This document shows, piece by piece, positions 16,243-23,367 of a DNA stretch of 64,000 nucleotides. The stretch comes from Pseudomonas sputi (GTDB lineage: Bacteria > Pseudomonadota > Gammaproteobacteria > Pseudomonadales > Pseudomonadaceae): NCBI RefSeq assembly GCF_021603585.1, contig NZ_BQHI01000015.1:1-64000 (forward strand), in the 5' to 3' direction. The first letter of the stretch is position 1. Each line of letters begins with the position of its first letter. The position numbers and the translations under genes were made by a program. The notes below the pieces were generated by a model. That model did no database searches, was not told where the DNA came from, and saw only the letters and a program-made list of their open reading frames with translations.

Positions 16243-16775
16243 CACAAGCCCTCCGCACACAGCCGGGACTCGGCCAGCCGGCGGTTGTGCAGGCCCGGCA
16301 CAAAGCGCTTCTGGCCCTTGGTGTCAGTCACAAAGGCCCATACCGGCGTCTTGCCGTCCGGTGCCCATGCCAGGGCTTTGCAGCCCTCAGCGATGCGGCC
16401 GGCGTTGATATGCGCGACCGCTCGACTGGCGCAGGTGCTGGTCACGCCGAAGTTGTGGCCGTGACTGGTCAGTGCGTCGAACGTGTTCTGGCTCACGTTC
16501 GGGTTGGTGATGCACTCGGCCAGCTGCAGCTGCGTTTTGCGGATCACCAGTTGCTCCACCTCGGCGCATTTGGCGGGCGACCAGTAGTCGCCGACCACGA
16601 CCGGGTACGGGCTCGTAAACCGGGTGATGCCTTTGCAAACCGTGGGAAGTCCGCCAGCGAGCTTGTCCGCGTAAACGGTGTTCTGGCCGTTGCCTTCCCA
16701 GGTGCCCAGGAAGATCACCAGCGGCGTGCTGGCCAGCGCGATCAAACCGGCGGCTATCCGCCCGCGCAGGCTCAT
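16242..16775 (-). CDS. SAR-type endolysin (GH24 lysozyme)
   Basis: The protein has 177 residues from ATG 16775. A weakly hydrophobic N-terminal segment (about 8-24, AAGLIALASTPLVIFLG) looks like a signal-anchor-release sequence. The catalytic triad E27-D37-T51 lies just after it (WEGNGQ...YAD...CKGIT), as in P21-type endolysins. It cleaves peptidoglycan once released by the holin. The conserved TSHGHNFGV segment near residue 105 fits the family. It overlaps holin and Rz by ATGA at both ends. Confidence 0.88.
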   Translation of the reverse strand: MSLRGRIAAGLIALASTPLVIFLGTWEGNGQNTVYADKLAGGLPTVCKGITRFTSPYPVVVGDYWSPAKCAEVEQLVIRKTQLQLAECITNPNVSQNTFDALTSHGHNFGVTSTCASRAVAHINAGRIAEGCKALAWAPDGKTPVWAFVTDTKGQKRFVPGLHNRRLAESRLCAEGL

Positions 16776-17068
16776 GGGAACCACACGCGCAGCAGTGCCG
16801 GCACGACCATCTGCAGCACGGCGCCAACCAGCGTCAGAATCGTGAGCAAGCGCCCGACCTTGGAGCCGATCACGTTGACCGCCAGGGTCAACGCCTGCTG
16901 TCCCTTGTTCAGTTCCTTGAGCTGGCCAGTCATGTTTTCGAATTGCTGCTCAAGCTTGGTCACGCGAGTCGGCACGGTGTCGTGACGACCTTCAAACTCG
17001 TTCATGCGGTGCTCGATCACGGCGAGTTGCCGCTCCAGCGTTCCCAGACGCGAAGTTTCAGTGGTCAT
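16772..17068 (-). CDS. Holin-like membrane protein
   Basis: The protein has 98 residues. A long charged helix (about 5-70, LGTLERQLAVIEHRMNEF) is followed by one C-terminal hydrophobic segment (about 72-95, LLTILTLVGAVLQMVVPALLRVW). It lies just upstream of the endolysin with an ATGA overlap, the standard place for the holin or pinholin. The layout differs from lambda S, and it could instead be a haemolysin XhlA-type holin partner. The role is inferred from position. Confidence 0.7.
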   Translation of the reverse strand: MTTETSRLGTLERQLAVIEHRMNEFEGRHDTVPTRVTKLEQQFENMTGQLKELNKGQQALTLAVNVIGSKVGRLLTILTLVGAVLQMVVPALLRVWFP

Positions 17069-17277
17069 CGGCGGTTACTCTTCTCGACGTCCGTCTGACA
17101 CGGGACGCACCGTGTTATGCCACCGTGCGCCTGGCGCGCCGGCGGGATGGGTTTGTCGCAGTCCTGGCAATGGGTCAGGCTTGGCCCAACCGGCACAGGC
17201 TTGCTCAGCTGAGCCTTGATCGCCTGGTCACGTTGGCGTTGCTCCAGCTCCTGGGCGCGGTCGAACCAGTCCACCAT
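17065..17277 (-). CDS. TraR/DksA-type zinc finger protein
   Basis: The protein has 70 residues. An N-terminal helix (WFDRAQELEQRQRDQAIKAQ) is followed by a C4 zinc finger: CQDC and CVPC (about residues 38-41 and 57-60). TraR-like proteins of P2 relatives resemble half of DksA and bind the RNA polymerase secondary channel. It overlaps the tube gene by ATGA at the start and the holin gene at the end, so it is expressed with late genes. Confidence 0.8.
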   Translation of the reverse strand: MVDWFDRAQELEQRQRDQAIKAQLSKPVPVGPSLTHCQDCDKPIPPARQAHGGITRCVPCQTDVEKSNRR

Positions 17278-17729
17278 CAGCGCAGCCCCTCGATCTCGGT
17301 CGCAGCCAGGTACGGCACGCCGTTGATGTGGATGAAATCCGGGCTGGTCACGTCGAAAGGAACCTTGTGTTTGCTCTTCTCGCCGCCCTTCGGATCGATC
17401 GCCAGCAGGCTGGAGAGCTTCACCTTGCAGCCGAAGGCTTCCACCCGCAGTTCCTCGTCTTCGCCGGCCTTGGCGAAGAACACAGCATCGAACGGTTTGA
17501 GGCCTCGGAAGCTGCCCGCCGAGCGCGCCGCGTCGATCAGCAGATTGAAGTTGGTGGTATCCAGCTCGAATTCACCGGCAGCGGCCACGTCACCGTCCAC
17601 AGTGCCGTCTGGCACGCCCCGGGTTTGGGCCACTGCCGAGTTGTCGGTGATATCCAAAGTGCAGCTTTCGACGTGCAGCGCGATATCGCCCAGGCTCACG
17701 TCAAAGTTCTTGCCGCCAATCTTCGCCAT
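17277..17729 (-). CDS. Phage tail tube protein (DUF2597-like)
   Basis: The 150-residue protein begins MAKIGGKNFDVSLGDIALHVES and includes RGVPDGTVDGDVAAAGEFELDT, the DUF2597 pattern. In HP1/K139-like phages this gene follows the sheath gene and encodes the tube subunit. The beta-rich composition fits a stacked-ring tube. It starts 6 bp after the sheath stop and overlaps the zinc-finger gene by ATGA. Confidence 0.85.
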   Translation of the reverse strand: MAKIGGKNFDVSLGDIALHVESCTLDITDNSAVAQTRGVPDGTVDGDVAAAGEFELDTTNFNLLIDAARSAGSFRGLKPFDAVFFAKAGEDEELRVEAFGCKVKLSSLLAIDPKGGEKSKHKVPFDVTSPDFIHINGVPYLAATEIEGLR

Positions 17730-17735
17730 GGGGCG

Positions 17736-18851
17736 TTACTCCGTTTGGTCAGTGGAAAGATCCAGGGCAATGTTCGCCGTGAGGTCTTTCGGGCAGTTGT
17801 GGGGTTTGAGCTTGATGTAGGCCGCGACCTTGGTTTTGGTCAGCCAGGTCAGCACCAGGTCGCCGTCCTTCGGCGGCTCGATGTCGCCGGGGAACACCTG
17901 GCCCGCGAACGTGGTGGACTTGGCCATGGCACGCAGCGGCGCCATCAACTGGTTGGTGTTGACGGCCATGCTGTTGGGGGTGTTGTTCAGTCGGCGATCG
18001 GCCACGCGGCGAATCAGCAGCGGGCGGATCTGCCGAGCGGCCTTGTCGGTGATGCGCAGGTATTCCACGACCTGAAAGTCACTGCCGGCGGTGTCCAGCA
18101 TGTTGCCGTCACCCCAGTACACGCCCGGGTAGTCGGGATAGGTCTGCGAAACCGAGTAGCGCGCCCGATCCAGCTCGCTGCGCACTGCCGAGGTCAGCGG
18201 GACTTTTTCGCCATCGATCGGAACAGGGCCGAGGCCCAGCACGGCACCGGTGGCCACGCGCATCGGGCTGTCCGCGATGCTCACGGATGCGTTGGCCAGG
18301 CGACCGGCCAGCACGCCCAGGTCATTGCCGTGCAGTTGCGGTACGACCAGCACACGCGGCGCGGCGAGGTTTGCCAACAGCGCTTTGCGCTCACTGACGT
18401 ACTGCGCCCAGGTCTGTTCGGCGGTGACGCCAGGCACGGACGCCATGACGAACACGCGGCGTCCGTAGGTGTTGTTCAGCGCGATCGCTGCGTCATGCAT
18501 GGCGGAAAGTTCGGCAGCAGCGGTTACCGGTTTGGTAATCACCACGGCTTCCACGGAGTAACCCTGCTGCTGGGCTTTTTCCAACGCCTCGTCCCATTTG
18601 CCCTCGGCGCCGATCGGAGCCGCGACACATGCCCAGCGCTGGCCACCGTTGAGACGGGCGGCGGTGATTTGAGTTTTCAGGTCGCTGGCCGGAACGCCCA
18701 GTTCGGCGTCCAGATCGCTGTCCGTGTTCAGCGGCAGGATCTGGCCGACGTTTTTGCCGGCGGGGCCGATGAAAAGAAAGTAACGTTCAATCTCGCTCAC
18801 AGGCCCCTGGCCCAGGTTGAGATTGTCGACGGTGACTTGACCGAGTGCCAT
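17736..18851 (-). CDS. Phage tail sheath protein (DUF2586-like)
   Basis: The 371-residue protein begins MALGQVTVDNLNLGQGPVSE and belongs to the DUF2586 sheath group. Features include an early FIGPAGKN turn and the late FPGDIEPPKDGDLVLTWLTKTKVAAYIKLKPHNCPK part that makes sheath-sheath contacts. It forms the contractile outer tail tube. It lies upstream of the tube gene and downstream of the tail completion genes. Confidence 0.87.
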   Translation of the reverse strand: MALGQVTVDNLNLGQGPVSEIERYFLFIGPAGKNVGQILPLNTDSDLDAELGVPASDLKTQITAARLNGGQRWACVAAPIGAEGKWDEALEKAQQQGYSVEAVVITKPVTAAAELSAMHDAAIALNNTYGRRVFVMASVPGVTAEQTWAQYVSERKALLANLAAPRVLVVPQLHGNDLGVLAGRLANASVSIADSPMRVATGAVLGLGPVPIDGEKVPLTSAVRSELDRARYSVSQTYPDYPGVYWGDGNMLDTAGSDFQVVEYLRITDKAARQIRPLLIRRVADRRLNNTPNSMAVNTNQLMAPLRAMAKSTTFAGQVFPGDIEPPKDGDLVLTWLTKTKVAAYIKLKPHNCPKDLTANIALDLSTDQTE

Positions 18852-18862
18852 GCAGTGCCTCG

Positions 18863-19546
18863 TTAGCGGGGTGAAGTTAGGATTTGTTGCAACACCTGGC
18901 TAATCAGCAGGTCGGTGTCGCGTTCGGATTCGGCGCCGATGAACTGGCGTTTCGGCAAAGTGATTTCCCAGCTCTGCGCGCCCGACGACTCGCTGCGCTG
19001 GTCGTCCAGGATGCGAATCAGCAGGCCGGCCTTGGCGTAGTTCACATGCTCTTGAATCCACGCCACCGACGGCCTGGTCAGGCTCTTTTTGCCGGCCTGA
19101 CGCACGCGAAAACCCAACCGACGCAGACGTTTGGCCTGTTTCTCGGTGGCAGCCAAGCCAGGCGGGGTTTTGTTCCAGCGGCGCATCTGCGCGGCGGTGC
19201 GGCGCTCACTGACGCCGTAGTGCTGCTGGGCGGCGACCCATCGGGTCAGGGCGTTTTTCCAGCCCAGTTCTGCTTCGTCAGCGGTCACGCGGGTGACCAC
19301 CATCAGCTTGGCCAGTCCGGCTTCCATCTTCTTTTTGCCCTTGCTCTCGCCCTGGCGCGGGGCGAACGCCGAACCGTCCACGTTCTGCTGGGCGCGCTGA
19401 CGCTTGCGGCTCATCGTCCGCACACGCTTGGTCACCTGGTTCAGCAAACGCCGGCGCAACTGCGGCGGCAAAGCCAGCAAGGCCAGTTGCTCACGTACGC
19501 CCAGGCGTCCGCGCACATCGAGTTCGAACGTGCTACGCCCCGCCAC
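18863..19546 (-). CDS. Phage virion morphogenesis/tail completion protein (gpS-like)
   Basis: The protein has 227 residues from GTG 19546, which overlaps the gpR-like gene by 14 bp. The frame is open further upstream, but VAGRSTFELDVRGRLGVREQLALL gives the natural start. It is strongly basic, with LPPQLRRRLLNQVTKRVRTMSRKRQR near the N-terminus and ESSGAQSWEITLPKRQFIGAES near the end. These match the phage virion morphogenesis family (P2 gpS), which finishes the tail before head joining. Confidence 0.82.
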   Translation of the reverse strand: MAGRSTFELDVRGRLGVREQLALLALPPQLRRRLLNQVTKRVRTMSRKRQRAQQNVDGSAFAPRQGESKGKKKMEAGLAKLMVVTRVTADEAELGWKNALTRWVAAQQHYGVSERRTAAQMRRWNKTPPGLAATEKQAKRLRRLGFRVRQAGKKSLTRPSVAWIQEHVNYAKAGLLIRILDDQRSESSGAQSWEITLPKRQFIGAESERDTDLLISQVLQQILTSPR

Positions 19547-19985
19547 TGGTGGCCACCTCGCCGCGCTCAGCGACCCACAGTTCAAACGGGACGAACGCCC
19601 AGGTTTTGCCAAAGGCCTGGATCTCGCCGTCCGGCTCTTCGGAGAGATACTGCGGCTCGACGAATTCCAGCGTGACTTCCACGTCGAACAGGTCGGTGTC
19701 GACCGGCTCCACGGCGAATTCCGGCGCCGGCAGTTCGTGGCGGTCGCGGTCGGCGTCGTGGGTCTCCAGCCAACTGCCCACCAAGGCCATCATGCGGGCG
19801 GGATGAGCCGCGAATCGCTCCAGGACGATCACGGCGCGATAGTGCATATCCGCAAAGTGCATGCCGTCGACGTCGGGTTTCCAGATCAGCGACAGCTTGA
19901 CCTGCTCCGTCCAGCTGTCGAGCTGTTCAGGCTCGACCAGGCGGCGTTCCAACAGGTAGGCGGTCAAAGCCTGCAGCTTGGTCAT
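19533..19985 (-). CDS. Tail completion protein (gpR-like)
   Basis: The protein has 150 residues from ATG 19985 (MTKLQALTAYLLERRLVEPE). It carries the P2 gpR pattern: an N-terminal helix, then LIWKPDVDGMHFADMHYRAVIVLERFAAHPARMMALVGSWLE, and an acidic C-terminal half with VDTDLFDVEVTLEFVEP. It overlaps gpL by ATGA and gpS by 14 bp. It helps connect tail and head. Confidence 0.85.
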   Translation of the reverse strand: MTKLQALTAYLLERRLVEPEQLDSWTEQVKLSLIWKPDVDGMHFADMHYRAVIVLERFAAHPARMMALVGSWLETHDADRDRHELPAPEFAVEPVDTDLFDVEVTLEFVEPQYLSEEPDGEIQAFGKTWAFVPFELWVAERGEVATSGGA

Positions 19986-20443
19986 AGCAGTGCCGCCGTA
20001 ATGCGGCCACGGCCTTGCAGAGCGCGCACAGCCTGCTGACTGAATGCCAGAAACGTGTCTTCTCGCTCCGGCGCTTCCTTGCCGGTGTTCTCGGCGCTCT
20101 CGCGGCGGGTCACGGTGGCGAACTGCTGCAGGGCACTGGCCTTGGCGCGGCAATACACGGCGCGCTTGTACAGCTTGGCTTTGAATGCACGCTCAGGCAG
20201 CAGCATCGGATCGGCCGTTTCCACGGTTACGATGCCTGCTGCCAGCCAGCTGGTTTTGAGCTTAGCCAGGTCGGTATTGACCTCGGCCATCGCGATAAAC
20301 AAAGCGTCGGTCAGCAGGTCGCCCAGGAACTCCGCCGGCAGGCGGTAGCCCTTCTGGAATTCGGCAACGGAGAGGTTCGGCCAAAAGCCGTCGTTCTCGA
20401 TCGCCTGTTCCACGATGGTGGTGGGTTTCCCGGAAAAGCTCAT
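19982..20443 (-). CDS. Head completion protein (gpL-like)
   Basis: The 153-residue protein has LIEND-like and FWPNLSVAEFQKGYRLPAEFLGDLLTDALFIAMAEVN segments usual in P2 gpL. A basic stretch FKAKLYKRAVYCRAKASALQQFATVTRRESAENTG near residue 90-125 could contact DNA. gpL completes the filled head and prevents DNA loss. It lies 98 bp downstream of the small terminase gene. Confidence 0.85.
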   Translation of the reverse strand: MSFSGKPTTIVEQAIENDGFWPNLSVAEFQKGYRLPAEFLGDLLTDALFIAMAEVNTDLAKLKTSWLAAGIVTVETADPMLLPERAFKAKLYKRAVYCRAKASALQQFATVTRRESAENTGKEAPEREDTFLAFSQQAVRALQGRGRITAALL

Positions 20444-20541
20444 TGCTGACCGCTCGAATTAGGGCGGGGAGACTGTTTTTCGTGGGGCTGTCCATAAATG
20501 GCAGACACACGTCCACAGTTCCCCGCTGGGGGGGTAGTCGG

Positions 20542-21264
20542 TTATTGGGCGCCGGTGACGGCAGGTGTTTGTTTGGCGATCGCCTTACGGCACTTCGCAA
20601 TTCGCGTTTCGTTGCCGGCTTTGGCGTATAGCTCGGTGGAGCGTTCCAGGTGCTCGAGCGCGGTTTCCCACTGCTCAGCTTCCATGGCGCGCATGCCGAT
20701 CAACTTGTGGTACTTGCTCGGGATTTGCTCGATCAGATCCCATTCACCGTCGACAAGCGGCAGCAGGTTCGACAGGTAAGGCTCCGGGCTGCGCTGGGCG
20801 TTGTATTCGCCGTAGGCCCAGTCGATCACCGCGTCTGCAACGAAGGTCTGCACGTCGCGCCGTTTGAAGCGCTCCGGCATCTGCTGGCCCTGCTCGATCG
20901 CAAAGCCCGCCAGCACCAGACCGTCTTCGAACTGCTCGGTATCGAACAGCCAGACCATCACCTGCACCAGGACGGGGTTCGGCATCACCAGGCCCGAGTC
21001 CATGTAGCGCTGAATGAAGTCCTGGTACTTGGGCAACAGTTCCTCACGCTTGAGCGCCTGGCGTCCGGCCAGCCCCTTGATCGCGCTCAGGCGCTCCAGG
21101 TCTTGAGCCATTGCCGCCTCCTGCAGCAGCAGATGCTTTTTCGCGTTGGCTGGGCTGCTCAGGGCTTCCGCCGGCGAATACGCCAGCGGTGCCGCTGCAG
21201 CAGCGATCACTGCAGCGGTTCCCTGAGCCAAAATGCGGCGCTTGTGGGCAAGGGCCAGGCTCAC
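20542..21264 (-). CDS. Terminase small (endonuclease) subunit (gpM-like)
   Basis: The 240-residue protein begins MSLALAHKRRILAQGTAA, a P2 gpM signature, and contains GLVMPNPVLVQVMVWLFDTEQFEDGLVLAGFAIEQ in its middle. gpM cuts phage DNA at cos and works with the large subunit encoded at 23368-25410. The C-terminal half (ALEHLERSTELYAKAGNETRIAKCRKAI) has TPR-like helices. It overlaps the capsid gene by 4 bp. The cos site itself was not located. Confidence 0.88.
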   Translation of the reverse strand: MSLALAHKRRILAQGTAAVIAAAAAPLAYSPAEALSSPANAKKHLLLQEAAMAQDLERLSAIKGLAGRQALKREELLPKYQDFIQRYMDSGLVMPNPVLVQVMVWLFDTEQFEDGLVLAGFAIEQGQQMPERFKRRDVQTFVADAVIDWAYGEYNAQRSPEPYLSNLLPLVDGEWDLIEQIPSKYHKLIGMRAMEAEQWETALEHLERSTELYAKAGNETRIAKCRKAIAKQTPAVTGAQ

Positions 21265-22280
21265 TTCACCAGCTCCACGTTCTCAGTCAGCGCGATTTTT
21301 TCCAGCTGCTCGATCACGTAGCCCTCGTTGCGGCTGTTGTAATCCTCGACGCGGGAGCGTTTCGGGTTGTCCACGGTTTGCTTGCGCCAGCTGGAGTCCT
21401 GGAAGTAAATCGACAGGTTGTCCCAGCTGGTGACCAGCACAGCGTTGACCGGGAAGAACGGCAAGCTGAAGCTCGGCAAACCGCCGTAGGTGGCGATCAC
21501 CTGGGCATCTTCGATGCGCTCTTTCTCGGTCGGGGTGTCGCCCTGCTTGGCGTACAGCTTGGCTTTGTCAGCGGCCAACAGGTCGGAACCGATGATCGCC
21601 ACCAGGTCGCCGGCATCGCGCAGACGCTCGTCCACCATTTGCTTGGTGTCATGCACCAGGGCGTCGAGGTTTTCGTAATCGCCCCCCGGCCCCAGGGTGA
21701 CCTTGCCGGGTGTCTTGCCTTCCTTGAGTACCTGCTGCGGCGCCTGTTCGCGCAGCTGCTGCAGCCAGCCTTTGTTCACGTCCTGCAGCATTGGAAAGGC
21801 TTCGATGTCGGTCTGAGCAGCCGCTTTTTCACCATGGAAGCCGACCATGATGCGATCCAGAGCGATCTGTTTCTGCACGGCAGCCGAGTAGCGTTGATGG
21901 AAGTCCGGGAACTTGGCCCAGGCATCGATTTTCGCGTACGGCAGGCCCACGTCCGACTCGGTCGACGACAGCTCGTAGGTGCTGTTGTCCAGCGCCGAAG
22001 CATCTTTCGCCACGCGATCGGTGGTCTTGGTGTTGGTGCGGCCAGTTACCGGACCGGACACGCCAATAAACACCTTCTCGCCCTTGATCTCGGTCACTGG
22101 AATGACGTTGATGCGCTGCAAGAAGTCCGATTTGGCGGTGATGGCGTCGTTCAGCTCCTGGGCGATCGACGGTTCAACGGAGAACATCTTGCTGGCCAGC
22201 TCGACACCGTAGGTCTCGGCGATCGCAAGCTGCATTTCGGCGTACATCTTGGCGCCGTAGGCGCTCAGGGAACGGGCCAT
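21261..22280 (-). CDS. Major capsid protein (gpN-like)
   Basis: The 339-residue protein begins MARSLSAYGAKMYAEMQLAIAETYGV, very typical of P2-type capsid proteins. It includes FSVEPSIAQELNDAITAKSDFLQRINVIPV and the FHQRYSAAVQKQIALDRIMVGFHGEKAA core. It builds the T=7 shell with the scaffold made just upstream (1-bp spacing). The N-terminal part is expected to be cleaved by the scaffold protease during maturation, as in P2. Confidence 0.92.
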   Translation of the reverse strand: MARSLSAYGAKMYAEMQLAIAETYGVELASKMFSVEPSIAQELNDAITAKSDFLQRINVIPVTEIKGEKVFIGVSGPVTGRTNTKTTDRVAKDASALDNSTYELSSTESDVGLPYAKIDAWAKFPDFHQRYSAAVQKQIALDRIMVGFHGEKAAAQTDIEAFPMLQDVNKGWLQQLREQAPQQVLKEGKTPGKVTLGPGGDYENLDALVHDTKQMVDERLRDAGDLVAIIGSDLLAADKAKLYAKQGDTPTEKERIEDAQVIATYGGLPSFSLPFFPVNAVLVTSWDNLSIYFQDSSWRKQTVDNPKRSRVEDYNSRNEGYVIEQLEKIALTENVELVK

Positions 22281-22281
22281 G

Positions 22282-23205
22282 TCAGAGCACCCGCACTTTG
22301 GATTTGTCGGTGGCGCCGGTGGTGCGCGGCAATTGGCGGCCGGCTGGGGTGTTCTTCAGCTCGGTGAATTGCTTCTGCAGGCTGGTCAGCGCGGCCAGCA
22401 CAGCCTTGTTGCCGCCGCCATTGCGCTTGAATTCACGGTCCTCTTCGGCAGTGGTGACGATCTCGTCTACTGCAGCGCTGACGTCATCGATCGGGGCCTG
22501 ATCGGGTTCCGGCGCATCTTCGGCTGCAGGCTCGATCACGGCCTGAATGCCGGCAGCGACGACCAGCAGCTGGGCCAGCAGGGCTTTCAAGGCCGTTGCG
22601 GTAGCTTCATCCATTGGGGGTTTGCTCTCGGTTGGGGTTTGCGGGTTTGTTTCGGTGGGCGTGTCTTCAATACCGAAACGCTTGAACAGACGGGTGAACA
22701 TGGCGGCCAGGCGCCCGATCTCGCCCTGCGGCTCGGTTTCGCGCAGGGGACCGAGTTCTTGTGAGGCGGCGTAGTACGCGGCGCGACTGGTGCGATTGGA
22801 GAAATACAGCTCTTGCGTGCCGAGGCTCGCCGGCGAATCAGTCACCGCCAGGCCAGTCAGATAGGCCTTGCCGCTGCCGGCGAAATTCGGGGTGATTTCA
22901 ATGCTGCTGAACAGCTTCTGGCCCTGGTCGTTGAGGTACAAAAGGCGATCGTTCGGTTTCAACTGCGCTTCCAGCGCGATCTGGCCAGGCTCAAGATCCT
23001 CGCCCTCTTCAACCAAACGCACGGCGAATACGGTGCCGTGCGAGCCTGGCCAGCGCTCGTGGTCGCACCAGATCACAGCGGTGTATTTCGCCGGTGTGTA
23101 CGTCTCGGCGATGTCGCGCAGTTCCTGGGGCAGGATCTCGCGGCCATCGACGGTCGGGCCGCTGGTGGCAACACGTTTCCAGTAGGAGACAAGGGAACGG
23201 GGCAT
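22282..23205 (-). CDS. Capsid scaffolding protein/protease (gpO-like)
   Basis: The 307-residue protein begins MPRSLVSYWKRVATSGPTVDGREI. The N-terminal half carries the P2 gpO serine protease with YTAVIWCDHERWPGSHGTVFAVR (His near residue 50) and LTGLAVTDSPASLGTQELYF (Ser near 123). The second half is an acidic, Gln/Ala-rich helical scaffold. It shapes the head and then cuts itself and the capsid protein. It is the first gene of the leftward late operon. Confidence 0.92.
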   Translation of the reverse strand: MPRSLVSYWKRVATSGPTVDGREILPQELRDIAETYTPAKYTAVIWCDHERWPGSHGTVFAVRLVEEGEDLEPGQIALEAQLKPNDRLLYLNDQGQKLFSSIEITPNFAGSGKAYLTGLAVTDSPASLGTQELYFSNRTSRAAYYAASQELGPLRETEPQGEIGRLAAMFTRLFKRFGIEDTPTETNPQTPTESKPPMDEATATALKALLAQLLVVAAGIQAVIEPAAEDAPEPDQAPIDDVSAAVDEIVTTAEEDREFKRNGGGNKAVLAALTSLQKQFTELKNTPAGRQLPRTTGATDKSKVRVL

Positions 23206-23288
23206 GGTCGGTGACTGCGCTCAATCGTTGAATGAGCCGCCACGATAGGGAGCCGAAATCCCCCAAACAAACGCTTTGCTTCGGCACG

Positions 23289-23313
23289 ATTCGTAGAAGA
23301 AAACCCTACGAAT
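23289..23313. promoter_or_regulatory. 8-bp inverted repeat between divergent late operons
   Basis: ATTCGTAG-N9-CTACGAAT lies between the scaffold start (23205, leftward) and the terminase start (23368, rightward). Its perfect dyad and central location suit a binding site for a late activator such as the Ogr/Delta-like protein at 26266. Its spacing differs from the P2 TGT-N12-ACA box. No clear -10/-35 pair was identified with certainty. Confidence 0.5.
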
Positions 23314-23367
23314 AACGCCGCATCTCAGCCCGCGTTTCCGGCGTTTTCGCCGCATAGACTGCGGCCC

